From contig JAUCBJ010009104.1 of the NCBI GenBank assembly GCA_032718475.1, positions 1 through 64,000 on the forward strand: a stretch of DNA of 64,000 bases, in the 5' to 3' direction. Below the pieces are notes generated by a model. The model was not told the origin of the DNA. It worked only from the letters and a program-made list of their open reading frames with translations, and searched no databases. The position numbers were made by a program, and so were the translations under genes. The first letter of the stretch is position 1; each line of letters opens with the position of its first letter. Shown piece after piece: positions 11,848 to 23,719 of the stretch. The stretch is from Nemertoderma westbladi (taxonomy: Eukaryota > Xenacoelomorpha > Nemertodermatida > Nemertodermatidae).

Positions 11848-12121
11848 TTCGAACTAAATCGCAGATCGCGCGAGGCGGCGAACGCGCAAGAGGACCTCGA
11901 ACTCGACGCGAGAGATAGATCTATAAGGTCTCGAGCTGGACATGGCCTGCTGCCCTGGATCGCATGGAGACTCGATATCGCGGAATTCAGAAGCGCATCG
12001 AGGAAGGAAGTGTGGGAGCGATAGATCGAGGAGAGGAGTTTGTCGAGGATTACTGTCAATGTTTTCCCCAAGTTATTCCTATGCTCACACCCACGACTCC
12101 AGTAAATGGATATCAGGATAT

Positions 12122-13424
12122 GAAGGCTTCTGTTGGTCGTACAGAGTTAATTTTAGGCTTATTAATAATCAAATATGCTCAAAATCAATGGAGCTTTGTT
12201 CATATTAATTATATATAATTAAACAATGGTGATTCCAAAACTGCTTTCAGATTTGCCATGCTGCCATAGCATATCAAGTTTTTTTCACAATTGCCAATTT
12301 GAGTTCAAATTACTTATCGCGAACAACTGTGATGAGTGAAGTAGATTCAATAATAATCAAATATGCTCCAAATCAATATAAAACATGAAAAAGAGCTTTG
12401 TTAATTTGAGTTATATATTAAACAATACAATCTATATGGTAAATCGGCTATCAGATTTACCATAGCATATGTTGTAGATTGATTTGGGGGTGAATTTTAT
12501 TCTTATTGAATCTACTTTCACTCATAATAATTGTTTGCGATAAGTAATTTGAACTTAAATTGGCAATTGTAAAAAAAACATGATATCCTATGGCAGTATG
12601 GCAAATATGAAAGCAGATTTGGAATCAGCATTGTTTAAAAATATATAATTCATATAAACAAAACTCCATTCAATGTTTTGGATTGATTTTGAGCATATTT
12701 GATTCTCATTTGAATCGATGCCACTCATCACAGTCATTTGCAATAAGTTTTTGAACTCAAAGTGGTAATTGTGTAAAAACTTGATGTGGTAGGGCAAATC
12801 TGAAATCAGATTTGGAATCAGCATTGCCTAATTATGTATAATACATATGTGCAAAGCTTCTTCCTATATATTAGTTCTCTTTTGGTCGCTGGATGCACAT
12901 ATCTCTGCATCTATCAATCCTTATCTTAAATGCTTTGAAGTACAGTATAGTATTGTTGTATATCATGCACCATATCATTTTATAATACAAATCAGATGCG
13001 ATTTTTGGGATCTGCACCTTAAAATCAGTCAAAATCAAATTAAACTAACAGTTCCTAGATATAATTAACCAAAAGATATGTTTTGTGGCCGATTATTGAT
13101 ATCCAAATGGCGCTTAGGCACAAATTAGTGATGCTTGTGCAATAATTTCCCATGGGGTTGTGATGATTTTTTTTACTAAATAAACATAGGTTTGAATGGT
13201 TATACAATGCTAAAATCGAGATTAACTGAAATAAGATGCATGGAGGTAGACCTACAAAATGTTAATGCCAATATTTCAATATGTCCTTGGCACAATCAAT
13301 TGATTGATCGATTCATGAGTTGTGCCGGGCTTAAGTTATTGCCGGCTCATCGATTTAGTGGGTGTAGCTACACCCACTAAATCGATGATTGCGGTTCAAA
13401 TAAGTACGACCAACAGAAGCCTTC
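12122..13424. repeat. AT-rich block with 21-26-bp terminal inverted repeats, copy 1
   Basis: The block starts with GAAGGCTTCTGTTGGTCGTA (12122) and ends with its reverse complement (13404-13424). The match is 21 bp perfect, about 26 bp with one mismatch. Inside are monomers of about 190 bp in both orientations: the arm at 12230-12370 recurs inverted at about 12500-12645 and again in part at 12665-12830. No transposase is encoded. It interrupts gag, so it may be a foldback-type or MITE insertion, though I see no clear target duplication. It could also be satellite captured by rearrangement. Confidence 0.6.
13347..13388. repeat. Perfect 42-bp palindrome, copy 1
   Basis: The 42 bases are exactly equal to their own reverse complement, centred on TAGCTA at about 13367. 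The palindrome lies about 60 bp before the junction to the next tandem unit. Confidence 0.95.
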
Positions 13425-14558
13425 TTATCAGCAATTTCTATTATATTCTTACGGCAAGTATTTTAGATGGCATGCACCCTTTTGACTGCTTTGCCCCTGT
13501 CAGCAGTATCGTTACTTTAGGTACTACCCCCCTTTGACTGCTACCGCTTGTTAGTAGTATTGTTACGCAAGTCTGTTAATCCACTAGCTCATATATATAC
13601 CATATAAATCACCAGGCTCCATTCCTCGCCAGTAGTAGTTTGCATATTTAGTATCTGTTTATTTAGACACCCTGGACTGGGATTTATTGTCAGATACTGT
13701 ACAAGCCCGTATACCAGTATACACTACTAGATCTTACAGTAAGATACATCATTACTAGGATCCGGTAAGCGGTATACTACTGGACTTTTCAGTAGGAGAT
13801 ATATATATATATAAATATATATTATTAGCTATTGTAAAGGTAGGAAGATATTTTACAATTTAAAATTAGTAAAATTAGTAATTTGTAGAACGTCCCCTGC
13901 CAGCAGGCCTTAAGGGTAGTTTTATTCGTATTTGGCTAGCTATAAATAGTTAGTTAGTTTGTAATTATTTGTTTTACGCCGTGTGTATGCGGTGTTACTT
14001 TCGGTACTTGAAAAGGTACATAGGGTTTAAAGACCAAGTTGTATCGGTACCTAGGAAGAATTTTCGTAGAGTAGAAGTAAAACTCTCACCTTCCACCTTT
14101 CAGGACTCAAGGACTCATTTCTGGACCGCTTCGAGGGATTAGACTGCTTTTCGCAAAGTTTGGGAGACACAAAATTCGTCCGCGACGCCGAAAATGGAAT
14201 AACCCACGTCCGGTTTGTATTTGGGAATTTGTACGACTGGAACATCAAAGGAGTGTAAGTTTTACGACTCGTGTCGTTCAAACTTAAGAGCACAGTAGTA
14301 CTCAAAATTTGTGGGTTCCACTGTCTAATTAGTAGTGTTGTTGGTACTTATTTTCCCATTAGACGTTGCTGTTTTGCCTATTATTTGTACTTGTTGATCT
14401 ACATTTTGGTACCGTATACCGTTATCTCACTAATTCGTACAAATTTAGCCGGTAGGCTAGATTATTATATTTTATTATGTACCTTTGATTTTATTTGTAC
14501 CGGTTAGGGTATATATATAGTATATATATACCAAGGTAAGTCTGACATTTTTGACATT

Positions 14559-15326
14559 TTGACATTTCGGCATTCTGATACTTTGACATTTTATTATCCG
14601 TACTTGACATATATAATAGACTTGAGTGATACACCACATTCGACTCGATACCGACCTACCGACTATGACTCGTGTGACCCGGACAGATCGACAGTAGATG
14701 AACCGAGAAGGAGAACCCGAGATTCTACCAATGTCACACCGCGTGCATCGCCGGCACCGCGAATGGAAATACCGGAAGCCGCAACGTGTGGCGACGGCAG
14801 AATCGAAGATTTCCTTACCGTCCTGCAGACCAGATCACGGGAACTGGACATGGTAAGTTCAACTGGAAGCCAGGAGAACATTATTAGGAGTATAGGAGGA
14901 CACATGGCCCAGATTACTCAAAACTTGGGAGAAGGTTTTCGCGTTTTACGCGAGTTAACCACCCTGATGTCGAGATATGAGTTCTACACCTCACAGGTAA
15001 GGATAGAAAGTAGGGTACATGCCTCCGTAGATAAACTTAAAGGTTTATATGAACTTGCAGAGTTGCGTGGTGACAACTTTACTCAGGTAAAGATAATAGA
15101 TAAGTTGGTAAGTGCGAGGGAAAGCCTCATTCAGTTTAAGTCGGTTATAGGATCGACTCAGCAAGAACAACTCGACCAACTGATGTGTGAGTCAGTTTTG
15201 GACGCGTTGTTACAACCCGAAGAGGAAGAAGAACTATACTGCCTGGACGGGAGGTTAGGGATGCTCACCAATTTTCTTCGTAGATGCGGCGTACCGATCG
15301 AAGAACTGGAAGTCGAAAAGTTCTAA
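14559..15326 (+). CDS. Element A gag, N-terminal part, copy 2 (open, 255 aa)
   Basis: This is the intact version of the N-terminal gag frame: 255 residues, hydrophilic, Arg- and Glu-rich, with a helical central part (residues about 100-210). It starts at ATG 14559 after a ~765-bp leader and stops at 15324-15326. The following coiled-coil block (15284-15899) is in a different frame, so even this copy does not make a full gag. No domain beyond general BEL/Pao gag character is recognised. Confidence 0.6.
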   Translation: MTFRHSDTLTFYYPYLTYIIDLSDTPHSTRYRPTDYDSCDPDRSTVDEPRRRTRDSTNVTPRASPAPRMEIPEAATCGDGRIEDFLTVLQTRSRELDMVSSTGSQENIIRSIGGHMAQITQNLGEGFRVLRELTTLMSRYEFYTSQVRIESRVHASVDKLKGLYELAELRGDNFTQVKIIDKLVSARESLIQFKSVIGSTQQEQLDQLMCESVLDALLQPEEEEELYCLDGRLGMLTNFLRRCGVPIEELEVEKF

Positions 15327-15899
15327 CTATGGAATGCTCGCGAGCCTACCAAATTCCACAACTGGATAGATCGTTCGTTAGTGTACGGAGCGACGTTGGC
15401 GACGTTATTAGGACAGCGTCTGTAATTACTCAACAACAACAGGAGGTCGCACGCCGGCAACAAGTCGCTGAGGAAGAAACGCAACAGCAGTTGGCAGAGA
15501 TAGCGGCTGAAGGAGAAAGACAGCGCAGAGAAGATGTAGAAAAATTTGCGAAACTCCAGGCTCAAGACAAATTTGAAGCATCGGAGATTAGAGGAAGATT
15601 TAGCGCGAGAAGCGGCCGTGGCGGCAGCAGCCGATGAGTTAGTACGACAGGCGGCAGCTGACGAGTTAGCACGACAGGCGGCGGTAAACGCAGACGAGTT
15701 AGCACAACAGGCAGCAGCTGACGAGTTAGCACGAGTTGCGGTGGTAAATGCAGCCGAGTTAGCACGGAAGAAAGCAGCATCCCACGCTCATGCCAAGTTG
15801 GAGGCGCGACAAATAAACGCTCGTTTAGCTATACAGGAAGCGGAGTTAGCGGCACAACAACAGGTGGCCGATCGACACGAAAGGGAGGTGCAGCTCTAG
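15284..15899 (+). pseudogene. Element A gag coiled-coil block, copy 2
   Basis: This is the same as copy 1: two frames (15284-15637 and 15546-15899) split by the shared one-base difference near 15550, encoding Gln-rich then Ala-rich coiled coil. The near-palindrome GGAATGCTCGCGAGCCTACC sits at 15331-15350. Confidence 0.6.
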
Positions 15900-16173
15900 T
15901 TCGAACTAAATCGCAGATCGCGCGAGGCGGCGAACGCGCAAGAGGACCTCGAACTCGACGCGAGAGATAGATCTATAAGGTCTCGAGCTGGACATGGCCT
16001 GCTGCCCTGGATCGCATGGAGACTCGATATCGCGGAATTCAGAAGCGCATCGAGGAAGGAAGTGTGGGAGCGATAGATCGAGGAGAGGAGTTTGTCGAGG
16101 ATTACTGTCAATGTTTTCCCCAAGTTATTCCTATGCTCACACCCACGACTCCAGTAAATGGATATCAGGATAT

Positions 16174-17476
16174 GAAGGCTTCTGTTGGTCGTACAGAGTT
16201 AATTTTAGGCTTATTAATAATCAAATATGCTCAAAATCAATGGAGCTTTGTTCATATTAATTATATATAATTAAACAATGGTGATTCCAAAACTGCTTTC
16301 AGATTTGCCATGCTGCCATAGCATATCAAGTTTTTTTCACAATTGCCAATTTGAGTTCAAATTACTTATCGCGAACAACTGTGATGAGTGAAGTAGATTC
16401 AATAATAATCAAATATGCTCCAAATCAATATAAAACATGAAAAAGAGCTTTGTTAATTTGAGTTATATATTAAACAATACAATCTATATGGTAAATCGGC
16501 TATCAGATTTACCATAGCATATGTTGTAGATTGATTTGGGGGTGAATTTTATTCTTATTGAATCTACTTTCACTCATAATAATTGTTTGCGATAAGTAAT
16601 TTGAACTTAAATTGGCAATTGTAAAAAAAACATGATATCCTATGGCAGTATGGCAAATATGAAAGCAGATTTGGAATCAGCATTGTTTAAAAATATATAA
16701 TTCATATAAACAAAACTCCATTCAATGTTTTGGATTGATTTTGAGCATATTTGATTCTCATTTGAATCGATGCCACTCATCACAGTCATTTGCAATAAGT
16801 TTTTGAACTCAAAGTGGCAATTGTGTAAAAACTTGATGTGGTAGGGCAAATCTGAAATCAGATTTGGAATCAGCATTGCCTAATTATGTATAATACATAT
16901 GTGCAAAGCTTCTTCCTATATATTAGTTCTCTTTTGGTCGCTGGATGCACATATCTCTGCATCTATCAATCCTTATCTTAAATGCTTTGAAGTACAGTAT
17001 AGTATTGTTGTATATCATGCACCATATCATTTTATAATACAAATCAGATGCGATTTTTGGGATCTGCACCTTAAAATCAGTCAAAATCAAATTAAACTAA
17101 CAGTTCCTAGATATAATTAACCAAAAGATATGTTTTGTGGCCGATTATTGATATCCAAATGGCGCTTAGGCACAAATTAGTGATGCTTGTGCAATAATTT
17201 CCCATGGGGTTGTGATGATTTTTTTTACTAAATAAACATAGGTTTGAATGGTTATACAATGCTAAAATCGAGATTAACTGAAATAAGATGCAGGGAGGTA
17301 GACCTACAAAATGTTAATGCCAATATTTCAATATGTCCTTGGCACAATCAATTGATTGATCGATTCATGAGTTGTGCCGGGCTTAAGTTATTGCCGGCTC
17401 ATCGATTTAGTGGGTGTAGCTACACCCACTAAATCGATGATTGCGGTTCAAATAAGTACGACCAACAGAAGCCTTC
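16174..17476. repeat. AT-rich inverted-repeat block, copy 2
   Basis: This is the counterpart of 12122-13424 with the same terminal inverted repeats and the same internal inverted monomers. Confidence 0.6.
17399..17440. repeat. Perfect 42-bp palindrome, copy 2
   Basis: Identical to the palindrome at 13347-13388. The matching place in copy 3 is lost in the assembly gap. Confidence 0.95.
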
Positions 17477-18608
17477 TTATCAGCAATTTCTATTATATTC
17501 TTACGGCAAGTATTTTAGATGGCATGCACCCTTTTGACTGCTTTGCCCCTGTCAGCAGTATCGTTACTTTAGGTACTACCCCCCTTTGACTGCTACCGCT
17601 TGTTAGTAGTATTGTTACGCAAGTCTGTTAATCCACTAGCTCATATATATACCATATAAATCACCAGGCTCCATTCCTCGCCAGTAGTAGTTTGCATATT
17701 TAGTATCTGTTTATTTAGACACCCTGGACTGGGATTTATTGTCAGATACTGTACAAGCCCGTATACCAGTATACACTACTAGATCTTACAGTAAGATACA
17801 TCATTACTAGGATCCGGTAAGCGGTATACTACTGGACTTTTCAGTAGGAGATATATATATATAAATATATATTATTAGCTATTGTAAAGGTAGGAAGATA
17901 TTTTACAATTTAAAATTAGTAAAATTAGTAATTTGTAGAACGTCCCCTGCCAGTAGGCCTTAAGGGTAGTTTTATTCGTATTTGGCTAGCTATAAATAGT
18001 TAGTTAGTTTGTAATTATTTGTTTTACGCCGTGTGTATGCGGTGTTACTTTCGGTACTTGAAAAGGTACATAGGGTTTAAAGATCAAGTTGTATCGGTAC
18101 CTAGGAAGAATTTTCATAGAGTGGAAGTAAAACTCTCACCTTCCACCTTTCAGGACTCCAGGACTCATTTCTGGACCGCTTCGAGGGATTAGACTGCTTT
18201 TCGCAAAGTTTGGGAGACACAAAATTCGTCCGCGACGCCGAAAATGGAATAACCCACGTCCGGTTTGTATTTGGGAATTTGTACGACTGGAACATCAAAG
18301 GAGTGTAAGTTTTACGACTCGTGTCGTTCAAACTTAAGAGCACAGTAGTACTCAAAATTTGTGGGTTCCACTGTCTAATTAGTAGTGTTGTTGGTACTTA
18401 TTTTCCCATTAGACGTTGCTGTTTTGCCTATTATTTGTACTTGTTGATCTACATTTTGGTACCGTATACCGTTATCTCACTAATTCGTACAAATTTAGCC
18501 GGTAGGCTAGATTATTATATTTTATTATGTACCTTTGATTTTATTTGTACCGGTTAGGGTATATATATAGTATATATATACCAAGGTAAGTCTGACATTT
18601 TTGACATT

Positions 18609-19376
18609 TTGACATTTCGGCATTCTGATACTTTGACATTTTATTATCCGTACTTGACATATATAATAGACTTGAGTGATACACCACATTCGACTCGATA
18701 CCAACCTACCGACTATGACTCGTGTGACCCGGACAGATCGACAGTAGATGAACCAAGAAGGAGAACCCGAGATTCTACCAATGTCACACCGCGTGCATCG
18801 CCGGCACCGCGATTGGAAATACCGGAAGCCGCAACATGTGGCGACGGCAGAATCGAAGATTTCCTTACCGTCCTGCAGACCAGATCACGGGAACTGGACA
18901 TGGTAAGTTCAACTGGAAGCCAGGACAACATTATTAGGAGTATAGGAGGACACATGGCCCAGATTACTCAAAACTTGGGAGAAGGTTTTCGCGTTTTACG
19001 CGAGTTAACCACCCTGATGTCGAGATATGAGTTCTACACCTCACAGGTAAGGATAGAAAGTAGGGTACATGCCTCCGTAGATAAACTTAAAGGTTTATAT
19101 GAACTTGCAGAGTTGCGTGGTGACAACTTTACTCAGGTAAAGATAATAGATAAGTTGGTAAGTGCGAGGGAAAGCCTCATTCAGTTTAAGTCGGTTATAG
19201 GATCGACTCAGCAAGAACAACTCGACCAACTGATGTGTTAGTCAGTTTTGGACGCGTTGTTACAACCCGAAGAGGAAGAAGAACTATACTGCCTGGACGG
19301 GAGGTTAGGGATGCTCACCAATTTTCTTCGTAGATGCGGCGTACCGATCGAAGAACCGGAAGTCGAAAAGTTCTAA
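18609..19376 (+). pseudogene. Element A gag, N-terminal part, copy 3
   Basis: The frame matches copy 2 but carries a TAG stop at 19239-19241, where copies 1 and 2 have GAG, after 210 residues. Several other substitutions are private to this copy, such as a Met-to-Leu change in the middle. Confidence 0.65.
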
Positions 19377-19948
19377 CTATGGAATGCTCGCGAGCCTACC
19401 AAATTCCACAACTGGATAGATCGTTCATTAGTGTACGGAGCGACGTTGGCGACGTTATTAGGACAGCGTCTGTAATTACTCAACAACAACAGGAGGTAGC
19501 ACGCCGGCAACAAGTCGCTGAGGAAGAAACGCAACAGCAGTTGGCAGAGATAGCGGCTGAAGGAGAAAGACAGCGCAGAGAAGATGTAGAAAAATTTGCG
19601 AATTCCAGGCTCAAGACAAATTTGAAGCATCGGAGATTAGAGGAAGATTTAGCGCGAGAAGCGGCCGTGGCGGCAGCAGCCGATGAGTTAGTACGACAGG
19701 CGGCAGCTGACGAGTTAGCACGACAGGCGGCGGTAAACGCAGACGAGTTAGCACAACAGGCAGCAGCTGACGAGTTAGCACGAGTTGCGGTGGTAAATGC
19801 AGCCGAGTTAGCACGGAAGAAAGCAGCATCCCACGCTCATGCCAAGTTGGAGGCGCGACAAATAAACGCTCGTTTAGCTATACAGGAAGCGGAGTTAGCG
19901 GCACAACAACAGGTGGCCGATCGACACGAAAGGGAGGTGCAGCTCTAG
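19334..19948 (+). CDS. Element A gag coiled-coil block, copy 3 (open, 204 aa)
   Basis: Here the Gln/Glu-rich and Ala-rich parts form one frame of 204 residues because the sequence near 19602 is one base shorter than in the other two copies. This suggests the ancestral gag read straight through. Heptad-like Ala/Leu/Gln repeats (DELARQAA, DELAQQAA) point to a coiled coil, as in the Ala-rich part of the element B gag. Confidence 0.55.
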   Translation: MRRTDRRTGSRKVLTMECSRAYQIPQLDRSFISVRSDVGDVIRTASVITQQQQEVARRQQVAEEETQQQLAEIAAEGERQRREDVEKFANSRLKTNLKHRRLEEDLAREAAVAAAADELVRQAAADELARQAAVNADELAQQAAADELARVAVVNAAELARKKAASHAHAKLEARQINARLAIQEAELAAQQQVADRHEREVQL

Positions 19949-20222
19949 TTCGAACTAAATCGCAGATCGCGCGAGGCGGCGAACGCGCAAGAGGACCTCG
20001 AACTCGACGCGAGAGATAGATCTATAAGGTCTCGAGCTGGACATGGCCTGCTGCCCTGGATCGCATGGAGACTCGATATCGCGGAATTCAGAAGCGCATC
20101 GAGGAAGGAAGTGTGGGAGCGATAGATCGAGGAGAGGAGTTTGTCGAGGATTACTGTCAATGTTTTCCCCAAGTTATTCCTATGCTCACACCCACGACTC
20201 CAGTAAATGGATATCAGGATAT

Positions 20223-21215
20223 GAAGGCTTCTGTTGGTCGTACAGAGTTAATTTTAGGCTTATTAATAATCAAATATGCTCAAAATCAATGGAGCTTTGT
20301 TCATATTAATTATATATAATTAAACAATGGTGATTCCAAAACTGCTTTCAGATTTGCCATGCTGCCATAGCATATCAAGTTTTTTTTCACAATTGCCAAT
20401 TTGAGTTCAAATTACTTATCGCGAACAACTGTGATGAGTGAAGTAGATTCAATAATAATCAAATATGCTCCAAATCAATATAAAACATGAAAAAGAGCTT
20501 TGTTAATTTGAGTTATATATTAAACAATACAATCTATATGGTAAATCGGCTATCAGATTTACCATAGCATATGTTGTAGATTGATTTGGGGGTGAATTTT
20601 ATTCTTATTGAATCTACTTTCACTCATAATAATTGTTTGCGATAAGTAATTTGAACTTAAATTGGCAATTGTAAAAAAAACATGATATCCTATGGCAGTA
20701 TGGCAAATATGAAAGCAGATTTGGAATCAGCATTGCTTAAAAATATATAATTCATATAAACAAAACTCCATTCAATGTTTTGGATTGATTTTGAGCATAT
20801 TTGATTCTCATTTGAATCGATGCCACTCATCACAGTCATTTGCAATAAGTTTTTGAACTCAAAGTGGCAATTGTGTAAAAACTTGATGTGGTAGGGCAAA
20901 TCTGAAATCAGATTTGGAATCAGCATTGCCTAATTATGTATAATACATATGTGCAAAGCTTCTTCCTATATATTAGTTCTCTTTTGGTCGCTGGATGCAC
21001 ATATCTCTGCATATCTATCAATCCTTATCTTAAATGCTTTGAAGTACAGTATAGTATTGTTGTATATCATGCACCATATCATTTTATAATACAAATCAGA
21101 TGCGATTTTTGGGATCTGCACCTTAAAATCAGTCAAAATCAAATTAAACTAACAGTTCCTAGATATAATTAACCAAAAGATATGTTTTGTGGCCGATTAT
21201 TGATATCCAAATGGC
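20223..21215. repeat. AT-rich inverted-repeat block, copy 3 (truncated by gap)
   Basis: Same block as at 12122, with its left terminal repeat at 20223. The right part, including the palindrome, falls in the gap. Confidence 0.6.
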
Positions 21216-21315
21216 NNNNNNNNNNNNNNNNNNNNNNNNNNNNNNNNNNNNNNNNNNNNNNNNNNNNNNNNNNNNNNNNNNNNNNNNNNNNNNNNNNNNN
21301 NNNNNNNNNNNNNNN
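21216..21315. other. Assembly gap (100 N)
   Basis: Exactly 100 unknown bases, the conventional placeholder for a gap of unknown size. It interrupts tandem unit 3. Confidence 0.99.
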
Positions 21316-21540
21316 TTCGCACGCGATCAATCGGTGACCAGTCACTCAACTTCAGTGTGTTTGAGCTATCTCTAATATTTGATGTACATGCTTAAAATTT
21401 CGCATGTCGTATTTTTTGACGAAATGGAAACATTTGAGGGGGTCAGAGATGATAAATTCCAACCTTTCAAAATAAGGACCACCCTAATGTGGGTAGTACC
21501 CACAGGATTGAACCGAGTTTAACGCGACCTACGACTTCGT

Positions 21541-21560
21541 GGAAGGCTTGCGAGCCTACC
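21541..21560 (+). repeat. GRLASLP near-palindrome
   Basis: This is an exact GGAAGGCTTGCGAGCCTACC, which is 16/20 self-complementary. The local frame reads GRLASLPTNGEL and then a stop. Confidence 0.8.
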
Positions 21561-22660
21561 GACCAACGGAGAGCTGTAGATCCCAGACCACAATGAACTC
21601 GACCAAGAGTAATACGCCGTACGCGAACCCGCCAACCGCCATATCCTGATGATAGCGATTCATCCAGTGATACGGAGTCGACGGAACGGGAAATATTCCA
21701 TACTGGAGCGGCGGCTGATTAGAAACGAGAGGAGAGATCGACGAATCCTTACATTGACAATCCTCCACGAGAAACACCCCTGCAGAAACCCACGTTGCAA
21801 CCAGCGGAAGCGATTAGCGCCAAACAGTTCACTGAGATGGCGGACTGACTAGCTCAACTCGAAGAGCAACTCGAAGCGCAACCATCGGATCGATCACGAA
21901 CCAGCGTGGAGTTGGAACGATCTAGACAACATCGACCACCACGGAGAGAACAGGAGACTAGACAGACTCCGAACCATCGAGAAGAAGATCCCGTTAATAT
22001 TTCCTACCAACGGACGATGCGCGGAAGGGAACGACTGGATGACGTAACCGAACAGGGACACGGACAGTTATACTTAGTTAGCGAGATTGCTAAGTTTGCG
22101 GCCAGACACAGATTACTGGCACAACAACCACCGAAGTTATCTGGCAACGTGAAGCACTGGTAGACTCCATAGAGTCCCAGATCGCTAAGTGTGCTTTCAC
22201 CTCGACGGAGAAGTTTAATTACTTGCTCCAAGTACTGTCTGGTGAGCCGAAACGATTAGTGGAGACCTTTATTGGTGTTCCGAATGCCTTCGAGTTGGCG
22301 TACGACCGCTTGTTTTCGATTTACGGCGGCAACGTAGCCATGGCTAAATCTATTATCGAAGACCTCTGCAGAGGAGGAAGTATTTCGAAACTGATCGATC
22401 TTCTATGACTCGCGGACGAAATCAAGAACGCTATAGGTACTTTATGGTCCATCGGACAACTCGAATACGCCAATGCACATAATCGGTAGACTCCATCATC
22501 GATTACGACGAGAGTGGCGACATATTGAGTATCAGCGTGAAGAGGCCGGTGGGCTATTAAAACTTACCGATGTCTACCAATTGATTTCGCGAGAGGCCAT
22601 GGTTGAGACTTAATCAAACTACACTGACCACCATATAGCAGCAGAAGGAATAGCGATTGC
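21561..22660 (+). pseudogene. Element A gag, central part
   Basis: Several short frames (21906-22163, 22223-22408 and others) encode gag-like sequence. The stretch around LLQVLSGEPKRLVETFIG and AYDRLFSIYGG resembles the part of BEL/Pao gag (DUF1759-like) that lies before the zinc knuckles. Stops and shifts break it repeatedly. Identification rests on position and on local resemblance to the family pattern '+FNYL...L.GEA', so it is moderate. Confidence 0.55.
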
Positions 22661-22703
22661 TGCGCTGAATCGGACCAAACAATTTCCGACGAATGCGAAA
22701 GCC

Positions 22704-23648
22704 GTGAGTTATGCCACCCTAACGGAAACTTCTAAAGTTCTGACGCCTATCGGAACCAAGCAGCCACAACAACTGTTGCCGGCGAATTTTGTGGGATGCC
22801 CATATTGCAAACGGAACGGCAGAAACCACAGCGGACATAAACTACGTGGATGTCGCGCCTTTAGAGAATTAGGGGTTGAAGAGAGAAGACTCCAAATTCG
22901 ACCGTTAGATTCTTGATGGAGATATACCATGCCTGGACACGTCAGGAAGGATTGCCCGAGCGATGATACATGCCCTCTATGTGGACATAACCACAATGCG
23001 TTACTCCACACGAATAGTCATACTCCGACCAAACACTTTCGACGAGAGCATCCAGATAAAGTGGCTAGATGCGACGCACTTTATAAGGAGCACGCATCAT
23101 GCGAAATCCGTACGTTCTATACTGACTGTATGGATCAATCAGGATCATCGGACGAGGATGAGGAGGACGACGACACCTTTTACGTGCATGCAGGGGAGGA
23201 ACAACCATCAATAACACTCCTCACACAGAACCAATTGAAAGGGTTTAGCGTGATTCCTATAAAGATTACCGGAACCCGAGGGAGCAAGCTTATATACGCT
23301 ATCCTAGGCTCTGCATCATCGCCTAGTTACGTCGACGAACAAGTAGCCGACGTAGTTACTGACATGAGTAAAGGTAAGACTGCTCAGTATACTATAAGCA
23401 GCATGCATGGTAAGAGAGCGATCCCAGTGATGAGAGTAAAATTAAGTTTAGATACTCTTCTTTCCAAAGCGGAACACAGCAAGGAGGAGTGCTCATTACT
23501 TCCAGTAAGAAATTTGACCTTTGCAGCTACGAAGGACTTTAGTAACTTGCTCGCCCTGTGCAAGAGCAATCACCAGAAGATTGTAAGCATTTCCGACACC
23601 TTGGAATACCGGAATGTACTGTTAATTATCACTCAATCGCGATGTTGA
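22704..23648 (+). pseudogene. Element A zinc knuckles and aspartic protease
   Basis: One frame with a single internal TGA (22914-22916) encodes CPYCKRNGRNHSGH, then GHVRKDC, CPLCGHNHNALLH, as in BEL/Pao gag-pol nucleocapsid knuckles. Further on, the protease-like stretch reads YAILGSASSPSYVDEQVA where an active enzyme has LLDSGST (compare element B). The catalytic Asp and Gly are replaced, so the protease is presumably inactive. The TGA replaces what is expected to be a knuckle cysteine. The frame ends at 23648. Confidence 0.7.
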
Positions 23649-23719
23649 TTGGGACAGACCAGTTTAACTTACATCAGGTATACTAGACACGCCCATCTGT
23701 CATTACAGCGGGCAACCCC

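Larger units (their letters stand above)
9399..13448 (+). repeat. 4.05-kb tandem unit, copy 1
   Basis: Homology to copies 2 and 3 begins at TTACGGCAAG (9399) and runs without break to 13448. The unit contains the last 343 bp of the LTR, a ~765-bp leader (9742-10506), the 5' part of gag, and an AT-rich inverted-repeat block. Copies differ only by scattered substitutions and small indels such as one extra AT pair in a dinucleotide run near 13800. The small ORF at 10219-10455, present in all units, has no ATG start or family signature and is not called. Confidence 0.92.
13449..17500 (+). repeat. 4.05-kb tandem unit, copy 2
   Basis: This unit of 4052 bp repeats copy 1 with a few substitutions. 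It holds the only copy of the N-terminal gag frame without a stop. Upstream of the junction the sequence is the end of the AT-rich block of copy 1, not LTR, so the repeat is not simply two LTR elements side by side. Confidence 0.92.
17501..21215 (+). repeat. 4.05-kb tandem unit, copy 3 (cut by gap)
   Basis: The third copy runs from TTACGGCAAG at 17501 into the run of N at 21216. About 3.7 kb is present, with slightly more differences from copies 1 and 2 than those show from each other. The true number of units may exceed three because the gap lies inside the array. Confidence 0.9.
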
